Positions 1 to 10,179 of a DNA stretch of 64,000 nucleotides are shown piece by piece; within the stretch, counting starts at the first letter, position 1; every line of letters begins with the position of its first letter. The translations under genes were made by a program, and so were the position numbers. Under the pieces are notes generated by a model. The model was not told where the DNA came from. It searched no databases and saw nothing but the letters and a program-made list of their open reading frames with translations. This DNA comes from Procambarus clarkii (Eukaryota; Arthropoda; Malacostraca; Decapoda; Cambaridae), in NCBI RefSeq assembly GCF_040958095.1, contig NC_091188.1, forward strand, positions 6,116,556 through 6,180,555, in the 5' to 3' direction.

Positions 1-39
1 TTACTACTGTCCACCATTGCCAATCTCTTTACCATTTCT

Positions 40-520
40 TCACCCTCTTGGATCATCTTGATTCTTGTTTTTATTTGTTTCAAGGTTAACTGACATACAA
101 CATCAACAAGAGTTTTTTCCGTGGCTCTCTTTGCTATCTCATCAACTGCCTCATTCAACAGTATTCCCACATGTGAAGGGATCCACATGAATCTTACTTT
201 ATACCCAGTTTTTTCTAATTTCTTAACATTCTCTCTACACTCTATCACAATATTCTGGTAAACTGGTCGTCTGCTAGTTAAAGACTCTAACGCTTCTCTA
301 CTGTCAATAAAGAAGCAAGCATTTTTACCACAGTTAAGTACTTCCTGTAATCCTGCTTGGAGCTCAGCCTGCGTTGAAGAGACATTGTCAGTTAAGTGGC
401 GACCAATAACAGTATCTACAGTGCTGATGTCAGTGTACTCCCTGATCAAGACTCCACATCGTGCCTTCCCATCCCTAGTTATTGACCCATCACAATATAC
501 ATGTAGAGTGTTTTCTGTAG
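40..520 (-). pseudogene. LINE RNase H domain
   Basis: The minus-strand reading gives the four RNase H acidic or His landmarks in order: YCDGSIT (first Asp, near 500), STQAELQAGL (Glu, near 370), FFIDSREAL (Asp, near 310), and MWIPSHVGI...NEAVDEIAKRA (His and last Asp, 140-195). All four are intact, although the copy is broken further upstream. The domain ends near 100 and the reading continues toward the window edge. RNase H placed after RT assigns the copy to a LINE group that encodes its own RNase H. Confidence 0.8.
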
Positions 521-729
521 GTAATTTTCTAATTATACAATCATATGTTGCCCTCAGCTCTCCTATCTCATACATGCTTTTTTCTTTTGAAAGGTAATAA
601 TTACTACATCTACATTACAATCCTCCCATGGTGGTGTGAATTGTCTCTTAGGCAGAGCAATACATTCTGTAATAACATTATACTTTATAACATTAGAACA
701 TAAGGTACTCAAATATGCTCTCTTCTTTA

Positions 730-1107
730 TCATACATTGTTCATTTTGAACAATGAGCCCACCTTTTGAACTGAGAGGATTAATTCATTAGCTCCCCCAC
801 CTCTCATTAATCTAATGGCAGAGGCTACATTTAGCTCTGAAATTCTATCTCCAATACTCTTCAGATTCAACTCCATCCTCATTATCTCAATCATAGCATT
901 TCTTGGGCATCCTAAAATAATTCTCATGGCTTCATTTTGTACCTTCTCCAACTTGCCCATCCTACCTTTACCGAAACAAGAAATGACAGGTACAGCATAA
1001 TCAATAAGGGATCTTATAGTACTCAAGTATATCATTCGTAGCACAGGGACTCCCACTCCCTTTCCACAGCATGCCAAGGCATTCAAAGGTTGTAATCTCT
1101 TTCAATA
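730..1107 (-). pseudogene. LINE RT thumb/connection region
   Basis: This continues the element after the frameshift. It contains RMIYLSTIRSLIDYAVPVIS and LEKVQNEAMRIILGCPRNA, the pattern typical of the post-palm region of LINE reverse transcriptases, where a region related to 'IDYACPIY' is followed by 'LQRIQNKALRIILG'. A stop codon near 1107 interrupts the link to the palm. It leads toward the RNase H domain at lower coordinates. Confidence 0.8.
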
Positions 1108-1186
1108 TTGACCCAACACTCTGTTCATCTCAGCTTCCAAACTCTCATGGGTATATCCAACATATATGCCAAAATATTTATATATA

Positions 1187-1723
1187 TTAACTCCTCTCTA
1201 TATTTTTACCGTTTATTTTCAATATAATGGGCCTCCGACTTCTACATTCAAACTTAGTTTTGTCTTCATTAACCACCAGTCCCATGTGCTGACACAGATT
1301 TCCGAAATTATCCAACACTGTTTGAGCCTTTGAAATATCTTTGCCCTGAAACAAAATATCATCGGCATATATGATTGGAGTTACCCCATTTGAGTATCTC
1401 TCAGATGCTATCTTATTCATTAGTATATTAAACAGGGTGGGACTCAACACTCCTCCCTGAGGTGTGCCGAGTTCAAAAGATCTCACACCTGACATACAAC
1501 CTTGATACCACACCTGAGCCTTCCTCTCGTGAAGATAATCCTCTATCCAGCGTAATAATCTCCTTTTAACACCAAGACCAGCTAGTTCATATAAGATAAT
1601 CTCTTTATTGGCTTTATCAAATGCTCCTTGTAAATCAATAAAAATTCTATAATAATCATTATCATTAGCTAGACATTTAATAATACAGTCAGAGGTACTT
1701 TTGCCTTTGAGGAACCCGAACAA
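1187..1723 (-). pseudogene. LINE reverse transcriptase palm fragment
   Basis: A 178-codon open stretch carries the RT palm motifs in order. Motif A is FIDLQGAFDKANKEI (catalytic Asp). Motif B is TPQGGVLSPTLFNILMN. Motif C is YADDI with the catalytic Asp pair, followed by GLVVNEDKTKFE. The fingers and all upstream domains are missing. The open frame closes at 1187, and the homologous sequence continues in another frame (IYKYFGIYVGYTHESLEAEMN), so a one-base indel lies near 1190. Not a host gene. Confidence 0.9.
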
Positions 1724-1745
1724 ATTACTAGACAGCTGATCACCT

Positions 1746-2690
1746 ATTATATATAAGTCTATTTAAAATTATCAAGTAAATTCAGGTAAATATACATTTG
1801 TACTTTCCATTGCGTGTGATTCCGCACGAGCCCTCCGAAATGAAACAATGTATCATACACAATGGGGGGAGCCTTGACCACGAAGCCTCGGATTTTCTAT
1901 TCTGATAAGGCCAGTAGACACGGTGACACAGGTATAGACAGGTAAACAAACGTCAAGCATCCCGTCACACCCAAAACAATGTAGCAGTAGATCCGGTGGA
2001 ATCAAGCTTTATCAAGCTATAAAAATAAGCTTTATCAAATAATAGCCATGAAAAAACTCATAGAAATGAATTGAAACTAGAATACTGAATAACAATAGTT
2101 CCAGTCATTCAAAAGCTGTTTATATATCACCCCATTAATTACATTTACAAATTACAATTTTTAATTACATTTACAAATTACGAATCTTAATTACGATTTA
2201 CAAATTACAAATAAAAATAACATGCTAAACATACACTCACTCCACACATTCTCACGTGTTCTTTACGTGTACAAAACCTTGTTCCTAAATGCTAATCTTG
2301 ATCTGAAATTTTTCTCTTGATAGGTGTAACAGAACCCATGAACACCACACCAGAAATAAATATCATATTGATATCCCCAGAGTCAAACTAAATCTGTACA
2401 AACACTCCATGCAAATAAAAAGATCCAGTCTATGAAACTCACTCCCTAATTAATTAAAAAATTGTCCAACCTATGTCTTATTCAACAGTAAAACCAAAAT
2501 GTACCTAATTTCATCCTCATAGTTTTATGCTTCAAACTCACATTGAATCTTCTTGTACTACCCACTTCTCCAATATTAGTACTTAAGACATATATATATC
2601 TTCACCAGTGTAATCACCTGTCAATTTATATTGTAGTTATATGTTGATATAAAAAAATTCTGCAATGTACCTTTTCATCTTACCTGATAT
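1746..2690. other. AT-rich spacer, no gene seen
   Basis: About 950 bases of AT-rich sequence without a convincing ORF. A short degenerate direct repeat built on 'atttacaaatta' lies at 2125-2210. Nothing else is recognised. Confidence 0.5.
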
Positions 2691-3045
2691 GTTAGATTAA
2701 GGACCTGCCCGTAACGCTTTGCGTGTCTCACCAACCAGATCGAAAGATTTCTGTACCTTCTTGTAAATCAAAATTATTATCATTATTATTATTAAATGAC
2801 TATGGGAAATTGGACTCAGGATAGAAGCTGACACAAGAGGACAGTACCGATAAAAACTCTCTTATGTTGCACTTATTTCTATATGGTTTATAATATATCT
2901 AATCCAACCAAACCAAACCCAACCTAATTAAATGAAACTAAACTTAAACAGCCCTCTCTCTATATACCTAACTTAAACCTAGTCTCACCTTTGCCTAATT
3001 ACACACTTAGGTAATTACCTAATCTGGGCAGGTCCTTAATCTAAC
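2691..3045. repeat. Segment bounded by a perfect 20-bp inverted repeat
   Basis: The 20 bases at 2691-2710 (gttagattaaggacctgccc) are the exact reverse complement of 3026-3045. Between them is AT-rich sequence. The inner left part (2700-2780) resembles the 3' region of a retroposon repeated at 3500-3617 ('taacgct-ttgcg' and 'gtaccttcttgta' words). Either a small terminal-inverted-repeat element or two oppositely oriented retroposon ends. Confidence 0.55.
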
Positions 3046-3117
3046 ACCAATGTTATGTACTCTCACACAAAAACCTAATGTACCTTCTTGTATAAATAAA
3101 TAAATAAATAAATAAAT
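3046..3117 (+). repeat. Retroposon 3' tail ending in (AAAT)n
   Basis: The words 'tgtaccttcttgtataaat' followed by an AAAT microsatellite recur at 3578-3617, and in part at 2752-2780. A shared unique word plus A-rich simple tail is what LINE or SINE 3' ends look like. Confidence 0.55.
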
Positions 3118-3171
3118 ATTTTCTGTATCTAAATAGCACACGTCCGGTACTATTTATCTGTATCTATATCT

Positions 3172-3430
3172 AGGGCGCCTAACAGCTGAGTGGACAGCGC
3201 TTCAGGTTCGTAGTCCTGAGGGTCCGGGTTCGATCCCGGTGAATCGAAGACAAATGGGCAAAGAGTTTCTTTCACTCTGATGTATCTGTTACCTAGCAGT
3301 AAATAGGTATCTGGGAGTTAGACAGCTGCTACGGGCTGCTTCCTGGGGGTGTGTAACAAAAAGGAGGCCTGGTCGAGGACCGGGCCGCGGGGACGCTAAG
3401 CCCCGAAATCATTTCTAGATAACCGGTAAA
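3172..3430 (+). mobile_element. tRNA-derived SINE, full-length copy
   Basis: The 5' end is tRNA-like: an A-box-like 'agctgagtgg' is followed by a B box 'gggttcgatccc' (near 3230). A conserved body follows ('agtaaataggtatctggga', 'acgggctgcttcctggggg'), then a GC-rich module ('ggcctggtcgaggaccggg', 'gacgctaagccccgaaatc'). The same architecture appears at 42231-42490 and, decayed, at 12.6, 12.8, 14.7, 19.7, 21.5, 21.8 and 26.9 kb. Pol III transcription from the internal boxes is expected from the family type, not seen here. Confidence 0.85.
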
Positions 3431-3489
3431 CCAATCGAGCGGGTATATGTATACCTCGGAGGTCGTGTACACTTATTCCTATGTTCCTA

Positions 3490-3617
3490 CGTCACTACGT
3501 ATTTCTGCCCGAAACGCTGCGCGTACTAGTGGCTTTACAAGATTGTAAATACCATGCTATGTATCCTCACAAACCCAATGTACCTTCTTGTATATAAATA
3601 AATAAATAAATAAAACT
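3490..3617 (+). mobile_element. SINE/LINE 3' fragment with (AAAT)n tail
   Basis: Contains 'gcccgaaacgctgcgcgtac' and 'tagtggctttacaag'. Related words also occur, in the opposite orientation, in the tRNA-headed SINEs at 9900-10170 and 55680-55950. It ends in an AAAT simple repeat. Confidence 0.6.
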
Positions 3618-3639
3618 GTGTCCTCCCCTGTACTGGCTG

Positions 3640-4370
3640 GTCCTACGAGCATGATGATCTTTACCAGCGGACCTCACAGGAAACCATCTCAGTAACCACG
3701 AAGGAATTTCCACTTTTACTCACCACCTTTCAATCCATTCAACACTCCAGCCTAACAATACAGTTAGTCCTCCTATGGTTTCCCAACGTCAAGATATTGT
3801 CGTACTAAAGTGCCCTCTCCTAACCTACCATAGCCCCCACCAACTCTTGAAAGATGAGCCTAGCCAAATTACAATAGATGATAAAAGGATAGCAAACACT
3901 TTGAATAAATGCTTTACATCAATGTTCACACTAGACAGATTAGACGACATCCCATTACCCACACAAATATTTGAAGGTGAGAAGAACGAATTAAGAGATC
4001 CACCTACTGACGATGTCGATCCCAGCGGACCTACTGCAGCCTTACAACGCTGCCTCAACCCATTGAACCCAAACAAACCAGATCCCCAAAACATCAGCAA
4101 CCGAAGCAACACAGTGATCCAGGCAACAACCTCTACCCAGTCCGCCTTCACCCCAGACCAACCAGCGTGCCAACCTATGGAAACCTCAACACCCTCCACT
4201 GGAGCACGAAAGAAATATGCAGGACTGCCAAGGAAAAGAAGACAGAAAATAATAACTGACCAGATATATCAGGCTATATATAATATCTATAATACACCAT
4301 GGCAGATCGTTCAAAGGGTTGAAAGTCAGGAAGTATTTCCCCAACATAACCCCCAATGACACCAACCAAT
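3640..4370 (+). pseudogene. Chimeric LINE-derived ORF fragment
   Basis: An open frame at 3775-4359 contains ITIDDKRIANTLNKCFTSMFT followed by IPLPTQIFEGEKN. This resembles the linker between endonuclease and RT in CR1-like LINEs, where a line such as '...DDKEKAELLNEYFSSVFT' precedes RT. The first 50 bases (3779-3830) are instead shared with 34464-34515, so the ORF start is a repeat junction. The C-terminal half (from about codon 75) is Pro/Thr/Asn-rich and unrecognised. No RT follows. I read this as joined repeat debris, not a host gene. Confidence 0.5.
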
Positions 4371-4423
4371 GGTAATAGATCAGATGTTCATTTTCATCAA
4401 ATCAATTACATTTCCTAGAGAAA

Positions 4424-4462
4424 ACGCGAGCCTTATATATACATATATATGAGGCTCGCGTC
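4424..4462. repeat. Near-perfect hairpin with AT-rich tip
   Basis: The arms acgcgagcc and ggctcgcgt flank an alternating (TA) tip. The whole 39 bases fold with one mismatch. A C12 run follows at about 4484-4495. Possibly the end of a small foldback element. No function is assigned. Confidence 0.6.
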
Positions 4463-4580
4463 TTAATCCTCTTTTCTCCCCTCTCCCCCCCCCCCACTTT
4501 CTCCCAAAATGGTTAAGGTGTGAGTTATTACAGCGGGGAGCCCTCACACACGAGTTTCCCTGGGCTCAACGCCCAATGCA

Positions 4581-4946
4581 GGTGTGCTCAGGCCAGGTGG
4601 GGGTGTACCAGGCCAGGTGGGGGTGTACCAGGCCAGGTGGGGGTGTACCAGGCCAGGTGGGGGTGTACCAGGCCAGGTGGGGGTGTACCAGGCCAGGTTG
4701 GGGTGTACCAGGCCAGGTGGGGGTGTACCAAAACAGGTGAGGGTGTACCAGGCCAGGTGGGAGTGTACCAAGACAGGTGGGGGTGTACCAGGCCAGGTAG
4801 ATGGTGTGCCAGGCCAGGTGGGGGGTGTACCAGGCCAGGTAGATGGTGTGCCAGGCCAGGTGGGGGGTGTACCAGGCCAGGTAGATGGTGTGCCAGGCCA
4901 GGTGGGGGTGTACCAGGCCAGATGGGGAGTGTACCAGGCCAGGTGG
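4581..4946. repeat. Minisatellite, 20-bp unit, about 18 copies
   Basis: Unit ggccaggtgggggtgtacca, with 21-bp variants toward the right half. All reading frames through the array are open on both strands because the unit has no stop in any frame, so the ORFs here are not evidence of coding. The unit is visibly related to the 25-bp array at 5327 (shared gtgtacc and ggccaggt). Confidence 0.95.
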
Positions 4947-5047
4947 AAAGGATAAGGACTGTTCCTGAACAAATAGCTTGGATGTGTCGCAACAGAAAGT
5001 TTGATGATATTCTGAAGAGATATAAGAATTTTGCACCAAGACTGTAA
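4947..5047 (+). other. Possible 3'-terminal coding piece
   Basis: Immediately after the 20-bp array, a plus frame reads IRTVPEQIAWMCRNRK then FDDILKRYKNFAPRL and a TAA at 5045-5047. Composition is protein-like, unlike the array. There is no good polypyrimidine tract before it, so a splice acceptor is doubtful. I do not recognise the family. It could be the tail of a host exon into which the minisatellite expanded, or chance. Confidence 0.25.
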
Positions 5048-5159
5048 TCTTTTGTTGAATAATCTGCATGTCTCTTGCAAATTGTCTATACAGTATACCT
5101 AAGTCTTAAAAGTATTTGTGTTTACGTCTGATACCATACTACTTGTGTAAAGGACGGGA

Positions 5160-5245
5160 AGGGAACTATCAGGGGAAAAGCACCAAGCTATTACGACTAT
5201 ATAGCACTTGAAAGGGGTCAGGATAAGGATTTGGGATGGGACTTC
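5160..5245 (-). mobile_element. Truncated SINE (53.73-kb family)
   Basis: 'actatcaggggaaaagcacc', 'tatatagcacttgaaagggg' and 'ggataaggatttgggatggg' match, with changes, the repeat body at 53733-53830. In that copy the body runs into a tRNA-like B box. Here the tRNA-like head is missing. Confidence 0.5.
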
Positions 5246-5326
5246 TAAACTTCCCTTCACCTATGCCTGTCCTTCCTCTTTACTTCCCCCTCCCCCCCAC
5301 CCCCCCAAAAAAGGCCGGGTGTCGGG

Positions 5327-5833
5327 GGTGTACCCATGGCCAGGTAGGGTGGGTGTACCCATGGCCTGGTAGGGTGGGTGTACCCATGGCCAGGTAGGGT
5401 GGGTGTACCCATGGCCTGGTAGGGTGGGTGTACCCATGGCCTGGTAGGGTGGGTGTACCCATGGCCAGGTAGGGTGGGTGTACCCATGGCCTGGTAGGGT
5501 GGGTGTACCCATGGCCTGGTAGGGTGGGTGTACCCATGGCCAGGTAGGGTGGGTGTACCCATGGCCAGGTAGGGTGGATGTACCCATGGCCTGGTAGGGT
5601 GGGTGTACCCATGGCCTGGTAGGGTGGGTGTACCCATGGCCAGGTAGGGTGGGTGTACCCATGGCCAGGTAGGGTGGGTGTACCCATGGCCAGGTAGGGT
5701 GGGTGTACCCATGGCCTGGTAGGGTGGGTGTACCCATGGCCTGGTAGGGTGGGTGTACCCATGGCCAGGTAGGGTGGGTGTACCCATGGCCTGGTAGGGT
5801 GGGTGTACCCATGGCCAGGTAGGGTGGGGTGTA
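5327..5833. repeat. Minisatellite, 25-bp unit, 20 copies, two-state
   Basis: Unit ggtgtacccatggccNggtagggtg with N either A or T. Left to right the 20 copies read A T A T T A T T A A T T A A A T T A T A. Only one other substitution is visible (gggtgg to ggatgt near 5577). The array is thus very homogeneous apart from one biallelic site. Long minus-strand ORFs (about 200 codons in three frames) are an artefact of the stop-free unit. Confidence 0.95.
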
Positions 5834-6050
5834 CGGGGCCAGCCGGGCAAGCCCCAGCCGGTAGGGTGGCCGGGGTCGCAGCAGCAGCAGCAGGTGCTCC
5901 AAGGGGATTACCGGACCGGTCACGGGCTGCGGGAGAGCGGCGGTGTCGTGCCCTCGTCACACTCGGACAGGATTAAGCCGTCCACGATGCGGTAAGGTGG
6001 GAGGAGTACCCTGGGAGCCTGCAACTCCTGCTTGTTGACGTAGACTTGTG
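5834..6050 (-). other. GC-rich candidate exon, strand uncertain
   Basis: A GC-rich island in AT-rich surroundings. On the minus strand, 6044-5920 reads VYVNKQELQAPRVLLPPYRI then VDGLILSECDEGTTPPLSRSP and a TGA. Codons mostly end in G or C, and the nearest upstream acceptor is a weak 'acacaag'. On the plus strand the same DNA reads QVLQGDYRTGHGLRESGGVV and onward to a good donor, ATGCG|GTAAGG (5989-5994), with an upstream 'gggtcgcag' acceptor. Both readings look coding-like and only one can be right. I do not recognise either protein. Confidence 0.35.
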
Positions 6051-6834
6051 TTAATATTTAGTGATATTACGCTAGAGATACGTACGGGTGGCGTGTACCC
6101 CCAGGAAGCACAGGGCCTGTTGGTAATCGTAGCGGACTGACCCCCAATGTACCTAGGCCTCTTGTGTCCTGCTACACGTATATAACTCTTCCTCAGTATA
6201 GGCCTACTGCCAGATGAGAAATATGACACTTGAAAAACTTTTGTGTTAGGTTGGATTAGGGAAGGTTATAATATATATTTGCTCAAAAATTATAAAAGTC
6301 ATGGTGGGTGCAGAGGTCAGTACATACGGTTACAATGAACCAGCAGGTAATTTGCACACAGGTTTTAAAATCAGATCAGAAATATTCATTAAGCATGTAT
6401 GAAGCAAGGTGCATGAGTACAAAATGGTAACAAAATACGAAATGTATATTTTTTCAAATACATACGTTTTTGTGATTGAAACTGTGATGTGCTTGTATAC
6501 GATATGACCGTATCCTTATTGTAAGATGGTGCTTACCTGTATACAGGTCACATCGTACACAAGACGATTCGCCAATGGATTTTGAAACTTACCTAACCTA
6601 GCCCAACCAAACCAAACCGATTCAAATACAGCCTAACCTAAGCAAATACATCCTAACATAACAATATACGCTGTTTTAACAAACAGAAAACGAGCTTCGT
6701 CGAATTGTCTCGTATCCGAAATGACCGTACCCTGCTTGCCTAACAGTGGTCCTATAGTGCACACGTCATTACTGTCGAGCCATGTTTAAAAAGTCCAGAG
6801 TTTAATTACCATGGCATGACAGACCATGGGTATG

Positions 6835-6960
6835 TTTCATTTGAACTGATGCATCTGTTCGCATAGCTGTAAATAGGTGGCTCAGAAGTTAGATAACTTA
6901 TAGGTTGTATCCTGGGGAAAGATCCTAGTTTGCCTAGATCTCAACTGTGGGAAACCCAGT
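6835..6960 (+). mobile_element. Decayed tRNA-SINE body
   Basis: 'ctgtaaataggtggctcaga' and 'gttgtatcctggggaaagat' align with the conserved SINE body seen intact at 3290-3350. The tRNA-like head is not recognisable. Confidence 0.5.
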
Positions 6961-8932
6961 CGTACACAGGCATTTTGCACATAGCTTCTTTGGTTAGGGT
7001 GGGTTACGTTAGGTAAGAATTAAAATACATTTGTGAAGTAACTAATATATAAAGTGACCTAATGAGTACAGTGTATCCATTTTGTATACCTGAATTTCCA
7101 ACTGTTAATTTCATCTAAATTTTAATTTTAATTTAAGAGACCATATTTTGAAAGATTTATACACCAACATTATAACACTGTTGTTTTATATTGGAAAGTG
7201 GGTCATACAGTACAGTATTTAGAAATGTGCAACAATTTGAAGAGTATTTTGAGAATTGTCTGATGTATAGAAGTTTACACAATTTTGTGATTATGAATAT
7301 TTACCACAATACCAAGTGGCCTCAACGGGAACAAATAGTTAATGGCTTGATGGAAAATCCCCCTAATCATTCCTAAGGTCTCTTTCCTGCTGCATTTTGA
7401 ACTGTAGTACAGTACAGTACTGTATTTGTATTATCAGTCCTTCATTGTGGCTTGTTGAGTCAAACTGTTCCCTCGTGTGAGTCTAATTTAACTATTTAAA
7501 AATAATGAGCTGGAATAACATGACTTAACTTGTTTTATACATACTGTACTTCCAACCCACAAATCTGAAAATAAAACAAGTGGTGACGTTTTGGACCATC
7601 CTAAACCATTATCAAGTTATTGTTACTTATTGCCTGCATTTATTTGATATAGGCCTATAGGGCATTGCACATTTATATAAACATTCTAAATACATGTACC
7701 TGTACTGTATTCTTAAATACTAATACTGATACGAAATTCAGAAAAAGTTCTTAAAGCTGAAAGAGTTCTTCATTTGAGTTATTGTACTGTATCTTCTTTT
7801 CATGTTGAGGTTACTAAGTATTGAAAGATAGATTAAATATTATTAATGTTACTTTGTTCTTTTTTCTTATTGCAAAGAATCTAGTTATTCAAGATTGAGG
7901 AAGACTTGACAACCACTATCAGATCTTAATTTTCAGTGTACAAGGTGAGGCTTTTGCCTATGCAGTGTATTAAGCACTGTGGTGATATCCTACTTAATTT
8001 TGTGTGTATACTTGCTTGCTTTGCAGCACAATACACTGTTTTTAACAGCTACACTGCTTGTCTGCATTTTAAACAATTTTCTTTAATAATGGAAACAAAT
8101 ATGTTAACTCTTATGCAATTTACCTGTGTGATTTTATTATTGTTGTACAAATGTTATTTCCTTCTGGGTATTGTATTCTAAAATTTGTTGTAATTAAGCT
8201 TAGACAACAAACGGGTAAGTCTGATGGCAGTGGTAAAATATTTTGTTACACTGCAAAGTCTCTGCTTGCTTATATCTAAAACTTCTTGTTTGTAAACCAT
8301 TGTTTACCCATTTTTGGCCTTGTAATAGACAGTCACATTCATATCATGCATATTAGTGTAAAAATTAATTTTACTTGTTACAGATTACAGTGAACAGTAA
8401 TTTATTCTCAGAATTCTAGGAACATTGTATCATGCCAAAGGGTACTAAAATGTTTTCAGCATCGGTAAGAACATGACAAGATACTTCACTGTCATACGTT
8501 TAAAAGTTGGAAATGGAATTACTCAATTGAAAGTATGTTTGCGAGCATGAAATTCAAAGCATTAGTGATGGGCTGAAAGTATATATATGTAATATTTCCT
8601 TGGTAAAGTATCTCTGAAAATTCCTCCAGGATTTTAAGAAGGATACTGTGTGCTATTAATACTCTGGTATCTCCATCACCCCAAATTTATTGCTTGCATT
8701 CTCCTGATGATATGCTATACAGGCACATCCCCCAAAATCCAGATTATAGGATATCCAAACCCAATCTGGATTTCTGAAAATTTGCCCTTTCTTTGGCTAT
8801 TTATCACCAATATTATTGGTTTATATATTTTTCATGTAAAACTCCAAATGAAAATGATCCATAGAATTTTGTTTTAAATATGATCAGTAGCTTTCACAAG
8901 ATATCAACTGGTTTTTTCCTAAAGTTTCATTA

Positions 8933-8973
8933 AAAATGTGATCAGACCCATAATTTGGGTCTGATCACATTTT
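8933..8973. repeat. Perfect 17-bp hairpin
   Basis: Arms 8933-8949 (aaaatgtgatcagaccc) and 8957-8973 are exact reverse complements around a 7-base loop. A further partial direct copy (gggtctgaacata) follows. Likely a tiny foldback element or a cruciform-forming relic. Confidence 0.75.
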
Positions 8974-9323
8974 GGGTCTGAACATAATTAGTAGGAGCCA
9001 TAATTTGTTTTATGCCATAATGCCTTAATTTTTCCCATGTTTTATGGGGTGAATTTTATTGAATGCAATTTAAATTTTATCCCATTATGTGATGGACAAC
9101 TACCAGGAGAACCTGTCCATAAAGAGATTTCTTTCTCATTGCATGTGTTTCTCAGGATCCAGCCCCTTGAAGCTTGTTTCTTAAAGGTAGGACCATGGCA
9201 CTGAGTGAACCAGACCCCTCCTCATTCCCACATCCAAAACTTTCTTTAACTCAAGATTTTCTATGAGATTTTCAGAATAATAATATTACACAGAGAAATC
9301 ACATTAGCATGATACTGTATACA

Positions 9324-9535
9324 GTATATCAAAGAACAAATTCACAAGAGCCGTGATGAGGGTTTGAACCTATGCGCTGACTGTTCCCAGACGCGCTCTA
9401 GTCAACTGTCCTACGACATAGTAAAAAGAATTGCAACCGGGTGTGCTACTGCACCCCGAGTTGACTAGAGCACATCTAGGAACACTCGGCTAATAGGTAC
9501 AAACCCTCATTAAGGCTCCTGTGGATTTGTTCTTT
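9324..9535. mobile_element. Foldback element with tRNA-like arms
   Basis: The left arm (gaacaaattcacaagagcc, then gagggtttgaacctatg) is matched in reverse complement by the right arm (acaaaccctcat, then ggctcctgtggatttgttc). The inner arms both contain the agttgactagagc word. The arms resemble an inverted duplication of a tRNA-like head (ttgaacct as reverse B box). About 210 bp in all. Confidence 0.65.
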
Positions 9536-9899
9536 TATAACATTACAGTATTCGTATTTCCCCTAACCTAAATTCTGACTCCACAAAATGACAAGAAAAC
9601 AGAAGAATCTAAAAAATTTAGAAAAGATATGATCTGATAAATTCAAATTTGGAAAGAGAAATCATTTGGCCGAATTTGGTCCAATGTTTAGAGGCATCTG
9701 TTATAGGGAGGTCTGGATTTGGGAAGTCCCACTTCTGTATTGTGATGCTGTCTAAAGTAATCCTTAACTTAGTCATGCTTAGGTGATAATATACATAGCA
9801 TAGGTTATGAGGTGTTTGCCTAAATAGACCGATGGTACAATATTTAGTTATACTGTACAGTACTGTCTAAAGTTAGTTATGTTTTAAATATTTTATTTT

Positions 9900-10172
9900 A
9901 ATTATATATTTATATACACAATAGTTCTTACATTCTTGTAAAGCCACTGGCACGCATAGCATTTCTGGCAGGTCCTTAATTCAAATTTTCCCCAGAGTAT
10001 GACCTGCCAAATTGTTTGACAACCAGGTACCCATTCACTGCTGGTTGAACAGAGGATACAGTTAAGGATTGGCGCCCAGTCAATTCTCCTCGGCAATGAT
10101 ACGAACCCAGGCCAGAGTGCTTGCAAAGCGCCAGGCGAGTGCTTTACCACTGCACCACGGGGACTGCCACAA
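9900..10172 (-). mobile_element. tRNA-headed SINE, second family
   Basis: On the minus strand the 5' head (10172 downward) has an A box tggtgcagtgg and a B box gggttcgtatca. The body follows: gaatgggtacctggttgtc, then gtggctttacaagaatgtaa and an AT-rich tail. A better-preserved copy is at 55680-55950 (minus) and a truncated one at 25845-25975. Confidence 0.75.
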
Positions 10173-10179
10173 CCAGCTT

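Larger units (their letters stand above)
1..1745 (-). mobile_element. 5'-truncated non-LTR retrotransposon (LINE) with RT and RNase H, running off the window
   Basis: Read on the minus strand, this block contains in order a reverse transcriptase palm (about 1187-1745), a thumb/connection region (730-1107) and an RNase H domain (about 100-510). It continues past position 1. A retrotransposon with RNase H after RT and no protease or integrase fits the I/Jockey-side LINE groups. Homology to RT stops abruptly near 1745, so this is a 5'-truncated copy without endonuclease or ORF1. It is dead: the frame shifts near 1190 and there is an in-frame stop near 1107. The flank from 1746 on is AT-rich and unrelated. 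Confidence 0.85.
6240..9320. other. AT-rich region without recognised genes
   Basis: About 3 kb of AT-rich sequence. The short ORFs (61-81 codons) lack splice context or recognisable motifs. A decayed SINE body is visible near 6840-6950. The palindromic word tacagtactgta recurs (for example 7413-7424). A degenerate CCTAA/CCAAA-rich stretch lies at 6590-6650. Sequence 5' of the FITM gene; no promoter could be identified. Confidence 0.4.

Noticed and set aside
6590-6650. Interstitial telomere-like CCTAA stretch
   Set aside because: Only irregular cctaac/ccaaac words, with no run of perfect TTAGG/CCTAA units.
7191-7376. 61-codon ORF (FRNVQQFEEYFENCLMYRSL) upstream of FITM
   Set aside because: It has no ATG start, AT-rich codons and no splice sites that would join it in phase to FITM exon 1.
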